DNA of 64,000 nucleotides from Hydractinia symbiolongicarpus (taxonomy: Eukaryota > Cnidaria > Hydrozoa > Anthoathecata > Hydractiniidae), in contig NC_079889.1 in the NCBI RefSeq assembly GCF_029227915.1, positions 9,360,001 through 9,424,000 on the forward strand, given 5' to 3'. Positions 32,447-44,828 of the stretch are shown here, piece after piece. Positions within the stretch are counted from its first letter, which is position 1; each line of letters begins with the position of its first letter. Below the pieces are notes generated by a model. The model worked only from the letters and a program-made list of their open reading frames with translations, ran no database searches and was not told the DNA's origin. The position numbers and the translations under genes were made by a program.

Positions 32447-35400
32447 CTGGGAAATAACATTTTCTGTTCTCAAGTTAATAAAAAGGTATGTTATGAAGAA
32501 ATTTTTGTTTTTTTGTTTGTTTGTGTTTATTAATTATGCATTCTTTAGGAAAAACGTTTTGTGCTTCTTTTTTTCATTTTGGTGACACAGCTAAAAAATC
32601 AAACACATTTGGTAACATCACTTAACAGAGACTATATCACTCAAGCTCACAAGAGCATTCGCATATTAAAGTGAATTTCTTTGATTAACGAAGTATGTCT
32701 AAAATACTTGGTATTAATTCCGCAGTTGTCATCATTCTAAAATGCCCGCGGTAAACAGTCATAAATTTTACACCATTTTCGAAATAATAAGAAAAGAATT
32801 CGCAATCATCGCAAAAGGCCTCAAAGTAGTTGATAATTGTGCAATTTACAGTGCATTGCGTTAACACGTTGTCCTTAAATGTAAGAAAAAAAGTTAGCTT
32901 TCTAATCAAGCAACTGAATTTACGAAAAAAAACCCAATCAAGTTCGATTTTGTTTAAATCAAAGGCTGGTGGGCCAAGCTACTATGTCTATCAATCTTTG
33001 GCACACGAATAAGCACGCGTTTAACTGTGATAAATTTATCTATCTTCACACTTGTAAAAGAAAAATAAATATGCTCACCAAAATATCTCAAATTTATGTC
33101 TTTGAAGCCTTACACTTTTGACAAAAAAAAAATAAGTTTTAACACTTAGGCAATTGTACTTACCAAGTCGGTACCAATAAAGTAATTATATTCACAGCTT
33201 TTCCCAAAGGATATTTTGAAAATAATCTTCTATGGTTTCATTAAGTGCTTTTTCGAAAAACTCATTGCATTGCCCATTTCATCTTTAGCACACTAAAGAT
33301 CACGTGCAACAGTCATAAATTATATGGTATCGTGAAAATTATAAATGAGAGAGTAATCTTCACCCAAAAATATCTTACCCTATTTCTACTAGGGTGGAAG
33401 CGAGCGGACTACGGCTCCTGCAGGTTTTCTTGTGTAACTTTTAAACTGGGTATTCTTTTGGTCATGATTTTTTTTTAAAGTTTCTATGTGGATTGTAATT
33501 ATAATTTGTTTCAAGAAATTTGATTCCAACAGATTATTGTGACGCTTCTTTTGCAAGAGCCATTTTTCTTGTGATTCTTTTTGTTATATTCAGAAATTTT
33601 AGTAACGAAGAATCAAAGTATATGAAACTCGTTATTGCGTAATTTCTCCCCATGTATGGTTTCTTTTAGTAATGTCCACAATCAAAATCTTGTGTCATGT
33701 CGTAGTCGCTCAAAGATTGATTGTATGGTGTTTTGGCTTTCAAATTTTCCTGAATTTTTGCTTCTTTTTTCAGGGAAACTTGATCCTAATATTTCTGAAA
33801 ATATTGGTGCTAAATGATTTGTGGGACTATGCCTATAGCAAGTGACAATAAAATAACTATTAAAAATTTCCCATTCTGTTTTAGGAAATATTTATGTTCA
33901 TATTCATTTCATCAATTCTCTTTCATCCGCGAAGTTAGATTAAAGGAGCATTGCCAATTTGAGATAATTATTGGTTTTGAAATTCTGTTCTTTTTATTTC
34001 TTTAGATAAATGGATAAATTATTTCTCACGACACTTTTTGTTCTACTTAGATATTTTTGAACAGGCATAAGAATTTTTTACAGGTACAAATGTTAAATGA
34101 ATCAGTGAAAATTTAAACCTACTCTGCATACTTTTTTCCCATGCAAAATAAGGCTTTCCTTAATTATGGCCAATCACAGTCAGTTAATATGCGTTAAATA
34201 AAAAGAAATTATATTGGGTGCAAGGCTTAACTAAAATTTGCCACAGAAATGAGTTAAAAACACCTTTCAAAGTAGAGTACTCACCTGTCAAATGTTAAAG
34301 TCCTAGCATTTATTTTTTTAAATTGCAAAAGAGGGAAATTCTCCGAGCGTTGCACAGTTCGAAAAATCCTAGTAAAAATAGGGTAAGCGGAAACAATTAT
34401 TACATCCGAGTGCATAAATTTTTATACTTCTAAATATTTAAACTTTATATGCGACGCAAAAACAGAAGGCTTTCTCATCAAGCAATTGTACTTCCAATTA
34501 CATTTACAAAACTTTCCACATAGACCATTTAAAAATACCAGTCTGTAGTACACGAAAATACGCACGTGCATCTGTCAAAAATTATATGCTATCACCAAAA
34601 CTATAAAGGAGGTACCTTAAAGTAGGTAAGAATTGCATTAGTTTGCAGTACATAATTTTAAAGACAAAACTAACTTCAGAATATTATTGTAGTTCTAAAA
34701 TTACTCTGAAAACAAATCTTCAGTGTACTCTTGTTTTTCTACAATCGATTGTCCTGAACCAAAACTTTTTATCATCAACCTATAAATGGATTACCGTTGC
34801 TTTCAATACAATCGTAAATTATGTTTTTATCATTTTGTCATCTAAAGCAACACATCTTATATACCAAGTGGTTCTGTAGATTCTATTTCTATAAATTGTA
34901 AAAAGCAGAATTTTGTTTACATCCACTTTTTTAGAAGAATTTCTCGCCCTGATGATAATCATTATCAACGGCCACAAGTGTTCATGGGTGTTTAATATTG
35001 CATTCTATGTTATTGAGAGCTGTTACAGTGAAAGCCCTTCAAGATGACAAACCATAAGGTTTGTTAAGCCAATATTACTTTCATCACGTTCGATAATGTT
35101 TTTGTAATATGTTTTAGCACGATGTAGTTAGCACTCATGAATGTTGCTTTAAAAAACTGTTAGTACCCACATCTTTTTGTGGAAAAAGAAAGTCATCTCA
35201 ATGATGCTGACATAACTAAATTTTTCTTGACGTACAGGTTTTTTCACTGATATGACTGAGATTTGACAGTTTATTCTACAGCGTTACCACGTAAATGTGC
35301 CACAACGTTTCACCTTTAGATGTTGTTTAACAATTCCTGATTAAATGCAATTAATTAATTGAAATGAACATCGATTTGAAATATAAATCAACTTCTGGAT

Positions 35401-36652
35401 CACTTATATTTAATTGAAATGTCTGAAATTGAAATGCTACGTTTTGCTACTACATTTTTGTGACACTCAAGGATGTATTAGCAAGACGACCAGACACAGA
35501 AATAAATTTTCCTTACCACTTCTATCTAGAAGCAAAATAGCATCACAGGTAACAACCAATAGCTGGTTTTAACTAAACTGTAGTATCGTCTCTTCACCGT
35601 GTTGTAATCTTTCGCTTACGGAGAAATCATGTTATTAAGCACCAAAAGATGGAAAATGTATTCGTTGGGGTGATTCTGAAAAGGATAGGTATCTAATACC
35701 GTCTTAAAGCCTTTCTTAAATGCAACCATCCCCAATTTTTTGTTGCATTTAACCTAAGTAAATCTTCATTACTTGCCGACCTCACTACATTGATCTTTAT
35801 TCTTTATTTTTAATTGATGCTTGGATGGGCCCTATCTCCTAGTTTTTCAAGTCGTGTTTCAGTAATATCCTCTAGTATTCCATATTTTGCATCCTTATGT
35901 TGAAAGAACCTCGCTCAATGACATAGCAGCCGCCGGGAATGAGAAGCAATGTAGTGCGCACTCTTATTCAAAATGAAATTCAATATATATGATACAAAAT
36001 GTACATTGAAGTTAATTTACCGCTTTGTGACGTAACAGATGAAAACAAGTAATTGTATAGTGAAGATGAAAGCATGCTAAAAGCAGCATTAACATTTCAT
36101 AAATCTTAGTGATGTAGTAGTTTAAAGATGTGTGTTGCATTTTTATAATTCTCTTTTTTTCCTTTTTTGTATACTTTCATGAAATTATTACTACATAAAC
36201 TCCATCCTTCACAACTATTAATATATAAAATCTCAAAATATAAATACACACCAGCTTTTCTTTTGGCTCATTTTTTAACTAGCAAAGTCAATACCTGCCC
36301 TTCCCTCTCCCCAACCAAAGGTTTCGCCAAAAGTAAGAATTTCTAATGCTCAATTCATTCACAGTACAAACAGCCGTAATAAAATCTTGCTTGTCACGTA
36401 TACATAAAACTTTGTTATTATCTCCTTTTTTCAGCCTTTACTTAATTTTTACTTCTTGAGCACAAAAGACTCGTTATTATACATTTTTCACATTTTATAA
36501 CGTCAATTTTACTAGCTACAACTCGTATCTCTGCTTACATCCTTTTCTGATAGTGTTCCTCTAAGTAATACGCCATTATATAGCATGGAATTGTGAAGTA
36601 TTTGGAGGAGCTCAAGCTTTCTTTTATTTATAAGCATTTCTTACTTTTATAC

Positions 36653-36688
36653 CTTAATCAGCTTTCAGCCTACGTTTCGACGAGTGCT
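36653..36688 (-). pseudogene. Micro-exon candidate 7, right arm, stop inside
   Basis: Mirror of 8542-8577 sharing its TGA, with intact acceptor and donor. Confidence 0.45.
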
Positions 36689-37412
36689 CTGAAAGAAATC
36701 CTTTTTACTTGTTTACATCGTAAGTATAAAACATAAAAGGTGAGTATGTTTCGGTTTGCGATATTAATATGTCCTTATTTTTCATGCATCACACTTTCAT
36801 ATGATTACGATAACAGTTATACTTCCGTTGGCTGTTTTTTATGTGTTTTTTGATGTACTCAGGAATAATTTATTCATTCTCTAGTAGAGATGTAGATGAA
36901 ATAAAATCCTAAAACCTTTTGCTTATTCTTATTCTTAAAAATAACTTTTCTGATAAATATCTGATAGATATCCGATACATGCAATTATTTCTTTCCGGCC
37001 TGTTGCCTGTAAAATTATGATGAAAATTCATTCACCAATGACGTTGGCAATGTGTTCGAAGAAATCATACCTCTTTAACTCTGCTTCTTGAAGAACTTGT
37101 ATAGTTCTTTACGATTGACAAATTGTCCAGGAAGAAGTAAAACTCAAAACATTCTCGAAGTGTTTGAAGAGAACAGAAACCTAAGTAAAATAAATTCATT
37201 AACATCCACATGCAAGAGATACACAGTACTAAATCCGAGGTTGGTGGTCATCTTGTCTGTTATGAGAGAGGTTGCTATATATTATGTACAGTATAATACG
37301 TCAGGTGTAACATCAACAGAACAATACTAAACTCCTTATAGTAGGGAAGCGTCTAAGTAAGATCTATAGTAGCATTCTGAAATGATTTACTATGGTCTTC
37401 ATAAAAGATTAC

Positions 37413-37448
37413 CTTAGACATGTCAGATTGGACAGATTATCTCAAGGC
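37413..37448 (-). pseudogene. Micro-exon candidate 4, right arm (stop)
   Basis: Same length and splice borders as 7748-7783; the fourth codon is TAA in this copy. Confidence 0.42.
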
Positions 37449-37822
37449 CTGAAAAAACAGTAGAAGGATAATAAGATTATGCGATAAAGATTTGCAACAT
37501 TTATGCGCGCATGCATTTAAGACTTAGATAAGATGCGAATACGTTCGTGTTTTAAAAAGCTGAAAAGAAGCCTATAAGCAGGAAATCCAGATGCCTACTC
37601 ATACCTTTTGACACATTTAGAAATTGGCATTTTCTAACTAATCCTAATAAGATTTGAATTTCTTTTGGACACAAAGAAGGTTACAATACCATTTTTAAAA
37701 TAAAATACGTTACAATAATTTGCATAACTTTTGACCACAAAATGGTGCACGAAAAAAGAACAGGAGAGGAAAAAGTAATATAAAAACACCTACCATTTTT
37801 ACGGCTACCAAAATTTTATTAC

Positions 37823-37846
37823 CAACATGTCAGGTTTAAACCACGA
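37823..37846 (-). CDS. Micro-exon candidate 3, right arm
   Basis: Reverse-strand mirror of 7350-7373 with one base change (Cys codon to Phe) and intact AATTTGCAG / GTAATA borders. Confidence 0.42.
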
Positions 37847-38469
37847 CTGCAAATTATGTGAACATGTTTCCTTGAATATATGTGCCAACGACGAGGGTAG
37901 AGAGTGAGGGCGGCGTCTGCGCGTTAGGATCAAGGAACTTGCCATTTAAGTACAAAAATTACTTACTTAATATAAACGTAGTTTGGGTATCTCTATCGTT
38001 TTCACCGACTATTTCATAAAAATCTAGGCTTGGAAAGAACTGAAATATAAGGCACGTGATATGCTTGTCTTCAGGCAAAAAAAATAGAATCGTTTCTCCC
38101 ATTCAATAAACATAACACGGCAACGCGAAAATGTTTAAAAAAAGATATCAAGCACCCACAGCTGAAATGGCGTACTCAACACTGTAACGGGTTAAAGTCA
38201 ATCGCTTTTGCTTACTTATTTCACCGGATAAAATCTTGTCTTACATACTTAAAATCCAAAATTACAGCAGCAACTGCCCCCGTTTCAAGGATTTTTTATC
38301 TGGAGCAATCACCACGGCGCAGCGAAGAAGACGCAGGCTGAGCGACGTGATGTAAAATAGCCTGAAATTTTATTAAGTATAATTAACAGAGTCCATCATC
38401 AGCCTATGTTACAGGAAAGGCGGTGTATACGCGAGATTGTTCGGTAGAAGTAACCCTTCACATTATCTT

Positions 38470-38565
38470 CCAAAGTACTGCAAGGATTATTTATCGAGTG
38501 GGTCTTGAATCGACAACATTTCGCTTGCTGGTCAATTGTTCTACAACTGTACTGTCGATTCGATC
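38470..38565 (-). repeat. Single remaining tRNA-derived SINE half (right arm)
   Basis: Matches the 6575-6672 half in reverse complement, including the GCAAG tail and the TTGAATCGAC B-box region. The partner half is missing together with the adjacent 1.35 kb. Confidence 0.5.
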
Positions 38566-38785
38566 GTTTTCTCCCTAAAACATGTAGTAAACGAGACGAA
38601 GATACTGGGGAGGTAGAATCAGTATAAGTAACAAAATGCAATAACGCAGTCCCACGTCGAAAGGCGCTCCATAATATATAAAAAAACCCAGACATGTGGC
38701 ACAAAACATACGAATCAGTAGTTCATGAAAACTGCAAAGATTTTAAGACCTTTTTGATTAATCGTTATCGTAAAGAGAACGTTAA

Positions 38786-39533
38786 CCCTATTCGGTCCGG
38801 GGTTATTCGAACATACTATGACCGGGGGGGAGGCGGATTCCGCCTCCCTTCAACAACTTTTCATAGGATTGTTCAAATTGAACCAAACTTGGCACACTTA
38901 TAGTACGTCATAAAAGAAACAAAATAGCGGCAATAAATTTTTACTTGCGTCAGCACATTTTCTGTGACGTCATCAGAAGCTTGAAAATTGTTAAAAATGC
39001 CACTATCTGCTTAAAATATAATTACTTTTGTTCTAGAGCGAATTTTTACATTCTGTTTGAAGTTTCTGAAAGCTAAATAAATTTGTTTTAACATATCTTC
39101 CGGTTTTTACATGGATCGAATAAAAAATTGCCAAAAATTGCCCGAAAATCCGTTTTTCCCCGATTTTTGGGTAAAATCCGACAAAATCGGGAAATCGGAT
39201 TAGTCACGTGTCAAAATTATTCAAAATGATTCTTCTTGACGAAAAAAAGTTGTGTTGCAAGTTTGAAGTTTTAAGGATAATCCTAACAGGAGTTATTATA
39301 TTTTCCCCATTATAAGGATTTCATAGAGATTTTAGGGGTAGTTTCGAGTAATGGCCAATATCAAAGCCTCTGAATGGTATGGGACCTAAACATTTAGCAT
39401 GCAGGTGTCTAATAGATAAATGTTGAAACTCAGTAAGTATCATAGCCATATAAGAAAGCAATCAGGAGTTATTAAAAAAAACCGTCAGGGGGGGCGGAAT
39501 CCGCCCCCCCCCCCCCCCCCGGACCGAATAGGG
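38786..39533. mobile_element. piggyBac-like MITE, 748 bp, TTAA target site
   Basis: Perfect 17-base terminal inverted repeats (CCCTATTCGGTCCGGGG), flanked by TTAA at 38782-38785 and 39534-39537. The left arm and third copy lack it (left arm reads GAACGCTAACGCGAA at the empty site). Subterminal palindromes GGCGGATTCCGCC and GGCGGAATCCGCC and a run of 17 C (39504-39520) lie inside. No transposase, so non-autonomous. TTAA duplications and CCC ends are hallmarks of the piggyBac superfamily. Confidence 0.85.
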
Positions 39534-41537
39534 TTAACGGGAATTTAAACAAAATACAACATTGTGAAAGAAACAATATAGTAATGTCCTAGATAGATCC
39601 TTGGTAGATCTCAAAACACAAGAAGGATCTTCAGACAGCATGAATTCAATTACTCACATCAATTAAAAAAACCCACGGAGAGCTGACCCGAGTGTTACAT
39701 AGCGCTACCGAAGAATCACAAAGCTGTGCTGAAAACCCGCAATGTTGAGCCACGTTTAAAGTACCAATCCCCGTGTTCCGATTCAATAACCAACACAGGC
39801 GTTGCTAATAACAGAAGACCGGTTGGTATTTCTTTACTAGAGAAAAGCATCTATATGTAGTTTCTTTGTGAATATAGTCATAAAGTTTGTAAAACCAACC
39901 AGAAGTGCCCATAAAACTTCTTGTCTGCTGTTTACGCGTTTAAAGAAAATAAAACCAAAATGAATAAAAGTGTCTATTTAGTATATGAGTACAACCAGTA
40001 TCTATGGTAAACAAATAGCTCGTAAGAAACAAACAAAGAAAGTTATTGTTGATGGCTTGAAATATTCGTACTTACATTTTAATTTTCTTTTTGTTCATAA
40101 ATAGTGGACTTTCAAACTTTTTTTTTTAAGACATGATTGATACTTTGTTCTTTGTTCATTGAGGCGTTGCAGAGTTTAAACACTTATTAGAACCAAAAAT
40201 AAAATTTATTTCTGATAACACTTCCCAAAATGTAACTTAAATATAAGAAGCAACGTAACTGTCTTAAAGCTTTAAAAATATCAAAAATAAAAAAAATGAA
40301 ACGTGAGTTACACAATCGGAAACTTTAAATCTTTTGAAGCAACTGCGGGTTGTATTCAATTATTCTCTTCCACAATTTAAACAAAAAGTTACGTTAGCAT
40401 TTAAGTACTGTATTTCCTCTCTTCAGCGCGTTTTAAAGGCGCTCACCTAAAATAAGTACCCAGGGCGGTTTTTGGTGTTTAGAAAAACAAAATTTTTATT
40501 TTTATTTTGTTTCGAATAAGTCAGCTAGAGATATTTTTTTGGTTAGTTTGTGATCTGGGTTCTTTCAATGGAATGTTGAATTTCAAATACTTTAAGTAGC
40601 CCTGTCTTTCAAGTGCTTTTTCTCGAACAAGCGCAAATTTTTTAACAGCATAAAATAGTAATAACCTAGACGTACATTTGAGGAAATGTGGTAAGTTAAG
40701 TAGGAAACATAAAATACAGTGAATTACATATTTGCCTTCTAATAGATTCTCTTTCCTTTAAGAAACTAAATAAAACATAATATTGATTGAAATTTTTGAT
40801 TTACTATATTCTAACATTACACTACTTGTAAATAAGTGCGATATTTTATCTCGTATGGTTATTTTGATGCGCGTCTGTTCATGACGAAGCACGCAAATGT
40901 ACCATTTAAAGTGCACGTATTACAATACTGTTTCTCCAAGGTAGAAATTAATCATCATTCTCATTTTTTAACAACTTTTAAATCATTTCCTTTTATCATT
41001 TTAAAAATATTTTATGATGCTTGTCATCATTTTTTATTCATTTTTCTTCATTACAGTCATTTTTCATAAAAAAAAAACAAATAAAAATGGGATGAATTTT
41101 AACCATGACATACAACATCAGAAAGACGCATCGTACGTGGAGGCACTCAAAAATAATTATTAATACATAAAGGGTTATAGATTCAATCATATTTTTGTAC
41201 GTATGTTTGTACGTACGCAATTAGTAAACCTCTGACCCCATGCTATTTTCGTTCTTTTCCAAATAATATACAATTGTTCTCGAACGTTCAGTTTCGACGT
41301 CACACAGATTCAGTACTTTGTTGGTTATGGAGTGCGCTAATGGCTTTGGATTACAGGAATACGAACAAATAATATAAAGCATCAATCAAATGATTTTTGT
41401 TTTCGTTTCTTCGTTGTTACTTCTTATTGTCATTGCCAAACTTATAAAAGCTCTCTCTATCAAAAACACACAAACACATAAATTGGTCTATTTTATTCCT
41501 ACATGTCAAGTTTTACTTAGAAAAAATTGTTTCTGCC

Positions 41538-41916
41538 CTACTGCAACTCGTGGCACCTTTTCGTAGAACACTTGCACGACTTGATGACTTGTAAGTCATA
41601 ATATCTTTCCCACCACAACTCAGTTTCACATCCTCGTATACATCTGCAATGCATCATCAAAAACAGTACAATAGAGGATTTGTGGGCAATGTGTTTGATA
41701 GACAGAAACCAACACAATTGTCACATTGCCGCCAGGACATTCTTTAACTTTTAATATTTTCTTTTCTTTTACCATAAGGCATGCCGAAATACCGTACTTT
41801 TGTTGATCAACTTGCATTAAGCTACCTTCATTTTCGTTCGTTATACTTTTACTCTCGATTATTTTGTACTTGATGGTCAGTATGAACAGACACAAGATTT
41901 TCGAGAATGACTTCAT
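41538..41916 (-). pseudogene. CTCK-type secreted protein, right-arm copy, frameshifted
   Basis: Mirror of 2917-3306. The signal peptide and N-terminal half through the PGGN turn are intact. A deletion of about 13 bases then removes the stretch before the CxGxC ring motif and shifts frame. The double TGA seen in the left arm is also present here, so it predates the arm duplication. The knot end is retained out of frame, with an AATAAA signal at 41492-41497. No intact product is expected. Confidence 0.7.
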
Positions 41917-42820
41917 CCTTCAAACGATAAACTAATAATGGTATTATACAGTTTTTATAAACTTTATTTTACAAGCACATAATCAAGTTTTGGAATAAAA
42001 TGGTAGAATGCCACATTATGCTAACGATGGTTTTGCTCTGAAGAACGAGTTTTAAAATTGGAGAGCAAAATCTTCGCAAAAAAACTTATCGATAAATTGT
42101 TTTGTAAAACTTATATAGATTATGGTATACACTATGCAATGGAACTTTCAATGAACGCAAAAGGAAATGCGAATTGCTTAGGCATCGAAGCACTGATAGA
42201 GATTGGACTGAAATAAAACGCTGGATTTAAAAATGTATCACTTGAATTTACCTACACGTAAAACATGTGAAATATATTATCATGAAAGCTTTTGTAAATA
42301 TGTATTTCCGTTTATTAAAAAGAAGTAAGTGTAATAAAATTTAAAGCGTCCAGTGCATCATGATTTTTACAACTGAAGCAACGATTTCTGCTATGTAAGT
42401 CTATAACCACTGGAAAACTCTAAGCTGTAAGCGTAGTTTCTCCTGTGAAAACCGACGGATACCTCAATACTTAGTGCGATATATATTTTACATTCTTTGC
42501 CCCCAAAATTTCGTTTGTTATTAAAGAAAAATTTGAACTAGTATTTAAAAAGCTGCGATTCACTATGCTAGTAATCGAAGCGGTAGTATTGCACCCTGAG
42601 ACGCATGCTAAATTCTAAACAGTAGGTAAAGCAAAATCTAAACTAGCATTAATGAGGTAATGAGCAATTACGCAAGCGATGAAAGCAAACATATTTCACC
42701 CTCATACTCACCCAAAATGTAAATAGTATGTAAAGCAGCGTATATGTAAATGATTTACCTGGTCAAAATGGTGTGATATGTTGTCTTTGTGTGGCCTTTT
42801 CTAGTTTGTCTTCTTACAGG

Positions 42821-42921
42821 CAGCTTAAAGAGATACTGTGTTTCAAAAATTCAGGCTTATTTATCAGGTGCGAAGAAAATAAAAATGGAAAATGTCAAAA
42901 GGAGGCGTACCTACTAAAATA
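42821..42921 (+). CDS. Candidate exon upstream of the 43296 block (right arm)
   Basis: Begins right after a strong acceptor-like tract (TTCTTCTTACAG). It reads LKEILCFKNSGLFIRCEE in a frame also kept in the third copy (63168 onward) with no indel over about 93 bases, and stops at 42921. The left arm has lost this stretch. It is cysteine-containing and lysine-rich; I recognise no domain. It may belong to the same gene as the exon at 43296, about 370 bases downstream. Confidence 0.35.
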
Positions 42922-43295
42922 GTCTTTATTGGTTCGTAAATACAGATCAGCTTAACTTAACCTCCAATTCAAGATTTTACTTGAAATATAATACGTTACT
43001 AGCTTGCAGGAAATGGGAAATGGATAACAGGATGCTATTTTTAAATACAGGAGATTCTTTCACTGCGTGTAAATAAACTTCTCATCCTTTGCTACTGAGA
43101 AACTGGTCATGAACTTTCGACTTTTGGATTCGTGATGACGGATAGATCAGATTAACTGTAACCAACTAAACATGCATTGTCATTATAAAGGAAATTTTAT
43201 CTGGATGTTTTAATAGTTTAAGATAAAAAAATTGAAAGAAAGATTAAGTATAAAAGGTAGGACCGGTGGGTAGGTATATCGATAAGATTCTTTAG

Positions 43296-43440
43296 GCGTC
43301 CTTCTTTAGGAAAATGTCGTATTAATCAGAAGAAAAAGGAGTTTCTATCGGACAAAAAGACCCTGGAAGGGCATCCGCTACATTTTATGAACAAAGCGGT
43401 TAATGTAAAATACTCATGCGAATTTTCCTTAATGACGCAT
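43296..43440 (+). CDS. Candidate exon, unknown protein (right arm)
   Basis: Mirror of 1798-1942. The block follows TTCTTTAG and precedes GTGTTT, so it fits an internal exon. The frame starting at 43297 gives 48 open codons (LGKCRINQKKKEF, EGHPLHFMNK, VKYSCEF). Against the third copy I count about 6 silent and about 13 replacement differences and no indel, which suggests at most weak constraint. A second candidate exon on the same strand lies upstream at 42821-42921. Function unknown. Confidence 0.42.
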
Positions 43441-43549
43441 GTGTTTTTGTTAGCTCTTATTATCATTGTTGTTAATATACGTTACCGGTTTCACATAATA
43501 TGTAATTTCATGCAACAAAATCTGACTTATAAATGAAATCTCATTACGA

Positions 43550-43578
43550 TTAGAGTTAGGGTTGGGGTTAGAGTTAGC
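43550..43578 (+). repeat. Degenerate telomere-like repeats (right arm)
   Basis: Reads TTAGAG TTAGGG TTGGGG TTAGAG TTAG, a short interstitial run close to the animal telomere repeat TTAGGG. Shared with the left arm, absent at the matching place in the third copy (near 63910). Confidence 0.6.
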
Positions 43579-44448
43579 TTTAACTAATCTCACTAGGATT
43601 TTTTCTTCAGAAATTACTTAAAGTAGTATTTTCCGTGGAATGTTTCAGGACTGCATTGGTATAACTTGTATACTGCATTAATTCTGTTACGGCTGGTTTT
43701 ATGTATGTCCTGAAAAAATCGTTTTCACACCTATCTATTCAGCATTTGATTAAAGGCTTTAAAATCTTTTGGAAAAAAAATTGACTGCCAACAGCCATAG
43801 TGCACGCATGTCAACCATATAGAACTTTATGATAAGGAATTAACAGTAGGACGATATTTTAACTTTTTGTCTTGATGGATAAAAAAATTTGCTTTAGTTT
43901 TTTTAAGGTCGTGCATATGCTGACGTATATTGTAATTTGTCATTAAAGATTTCCTCGCAAACAAAATAGTTGCAAATCAACGTATTATCCTTGATGGCAA
44001 TAATATTAAGTATTCTTATTACTTTACAGGGAAGTCTTTTCAGTTCCTTTTGATACTTCTCTCAACGAATTTATTTCTGGTACATAAAGGATAGATTCAC
44101 ACTTTTGTTTTCTCTGGCACGAATCGGTGCTTTAAATCAAGGATCGCGATCGCACTGGAAGTGAGAGATCAATATATAGTCGGTATATATGCTAGGTATT
44201 TAGCAATCGTAAATGCTATCTCCATGTTTTTAATTAGAAATTAAGGAAATATATTGATAGTTGAATCAAAACATTAAAATAAAAGATAAGTTTTTATGTA
44301 TAAGGAAAGAGAGATTTTTATGGCATATACGGAATAGTAGTTTGAAAAAACATAGATCCTAAAGAAAGGTACAGTATCGCTGTGCTTGCGTATTAAGTGT
44401 TGTCTACTTCAAGGTTGATTGCCCATGTTTTAAGTTTCTTAACGATCG

Positions 44449-44828
44449 CTGTTTTTTATCGACATCTGCAAGGCTTTCTATATGTTGGGTCATATTACAC
44501 TGTTGCGGAAACTTCAAAATAATGGAATTAAAGGGCTCGCTTTAAGATGGTTTACGGATTATCTCTTCCGAAGTAAGCGTCTAGTTAGATTTTTGACCCT
44601 AAAGCATTATTGTGTGGAGTTACATTGGGGTCATTTTTAGGACCAATTTTAACCCTAGTATTCTGTAACGATTTCAAAGAATGTTTTAAAAGTTGCACAG
44701 TAATACAGTTTACGGATGACACAGTCGCTTTTGCTAAAACAATTCAACAACCAAAAACCATTTTCTTACAAATTTTAAAATCGATTGTCGGCATTTTTTG
44801 GTTAACCCATGTTTCCCCTTTCGGATAA
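44449..44828 (+). pseudogene. LINE-type reverse transcriptase fragment (right arm)
   Basis: Mirror copy of 380-759. Frame 1 from 44449 reads FFIDICKAFYMLGHITLLR and NGIKGLALRWFTDYL, the conserved block ahead of the reverse-transcriptase active site. A frameshift near 44605 leads into VTLGSFLGPILTLVF and the FTDDT motif carrying the catalytic aspartates. The family call rests on these motifs; the clade (CR1/L2/Jockey) is inference. The gene ends abruptly at 44828 and has no visible endonuclease, so it is a truncated remnant at the outer end of the inverted repeat. Confidence 0.78.
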
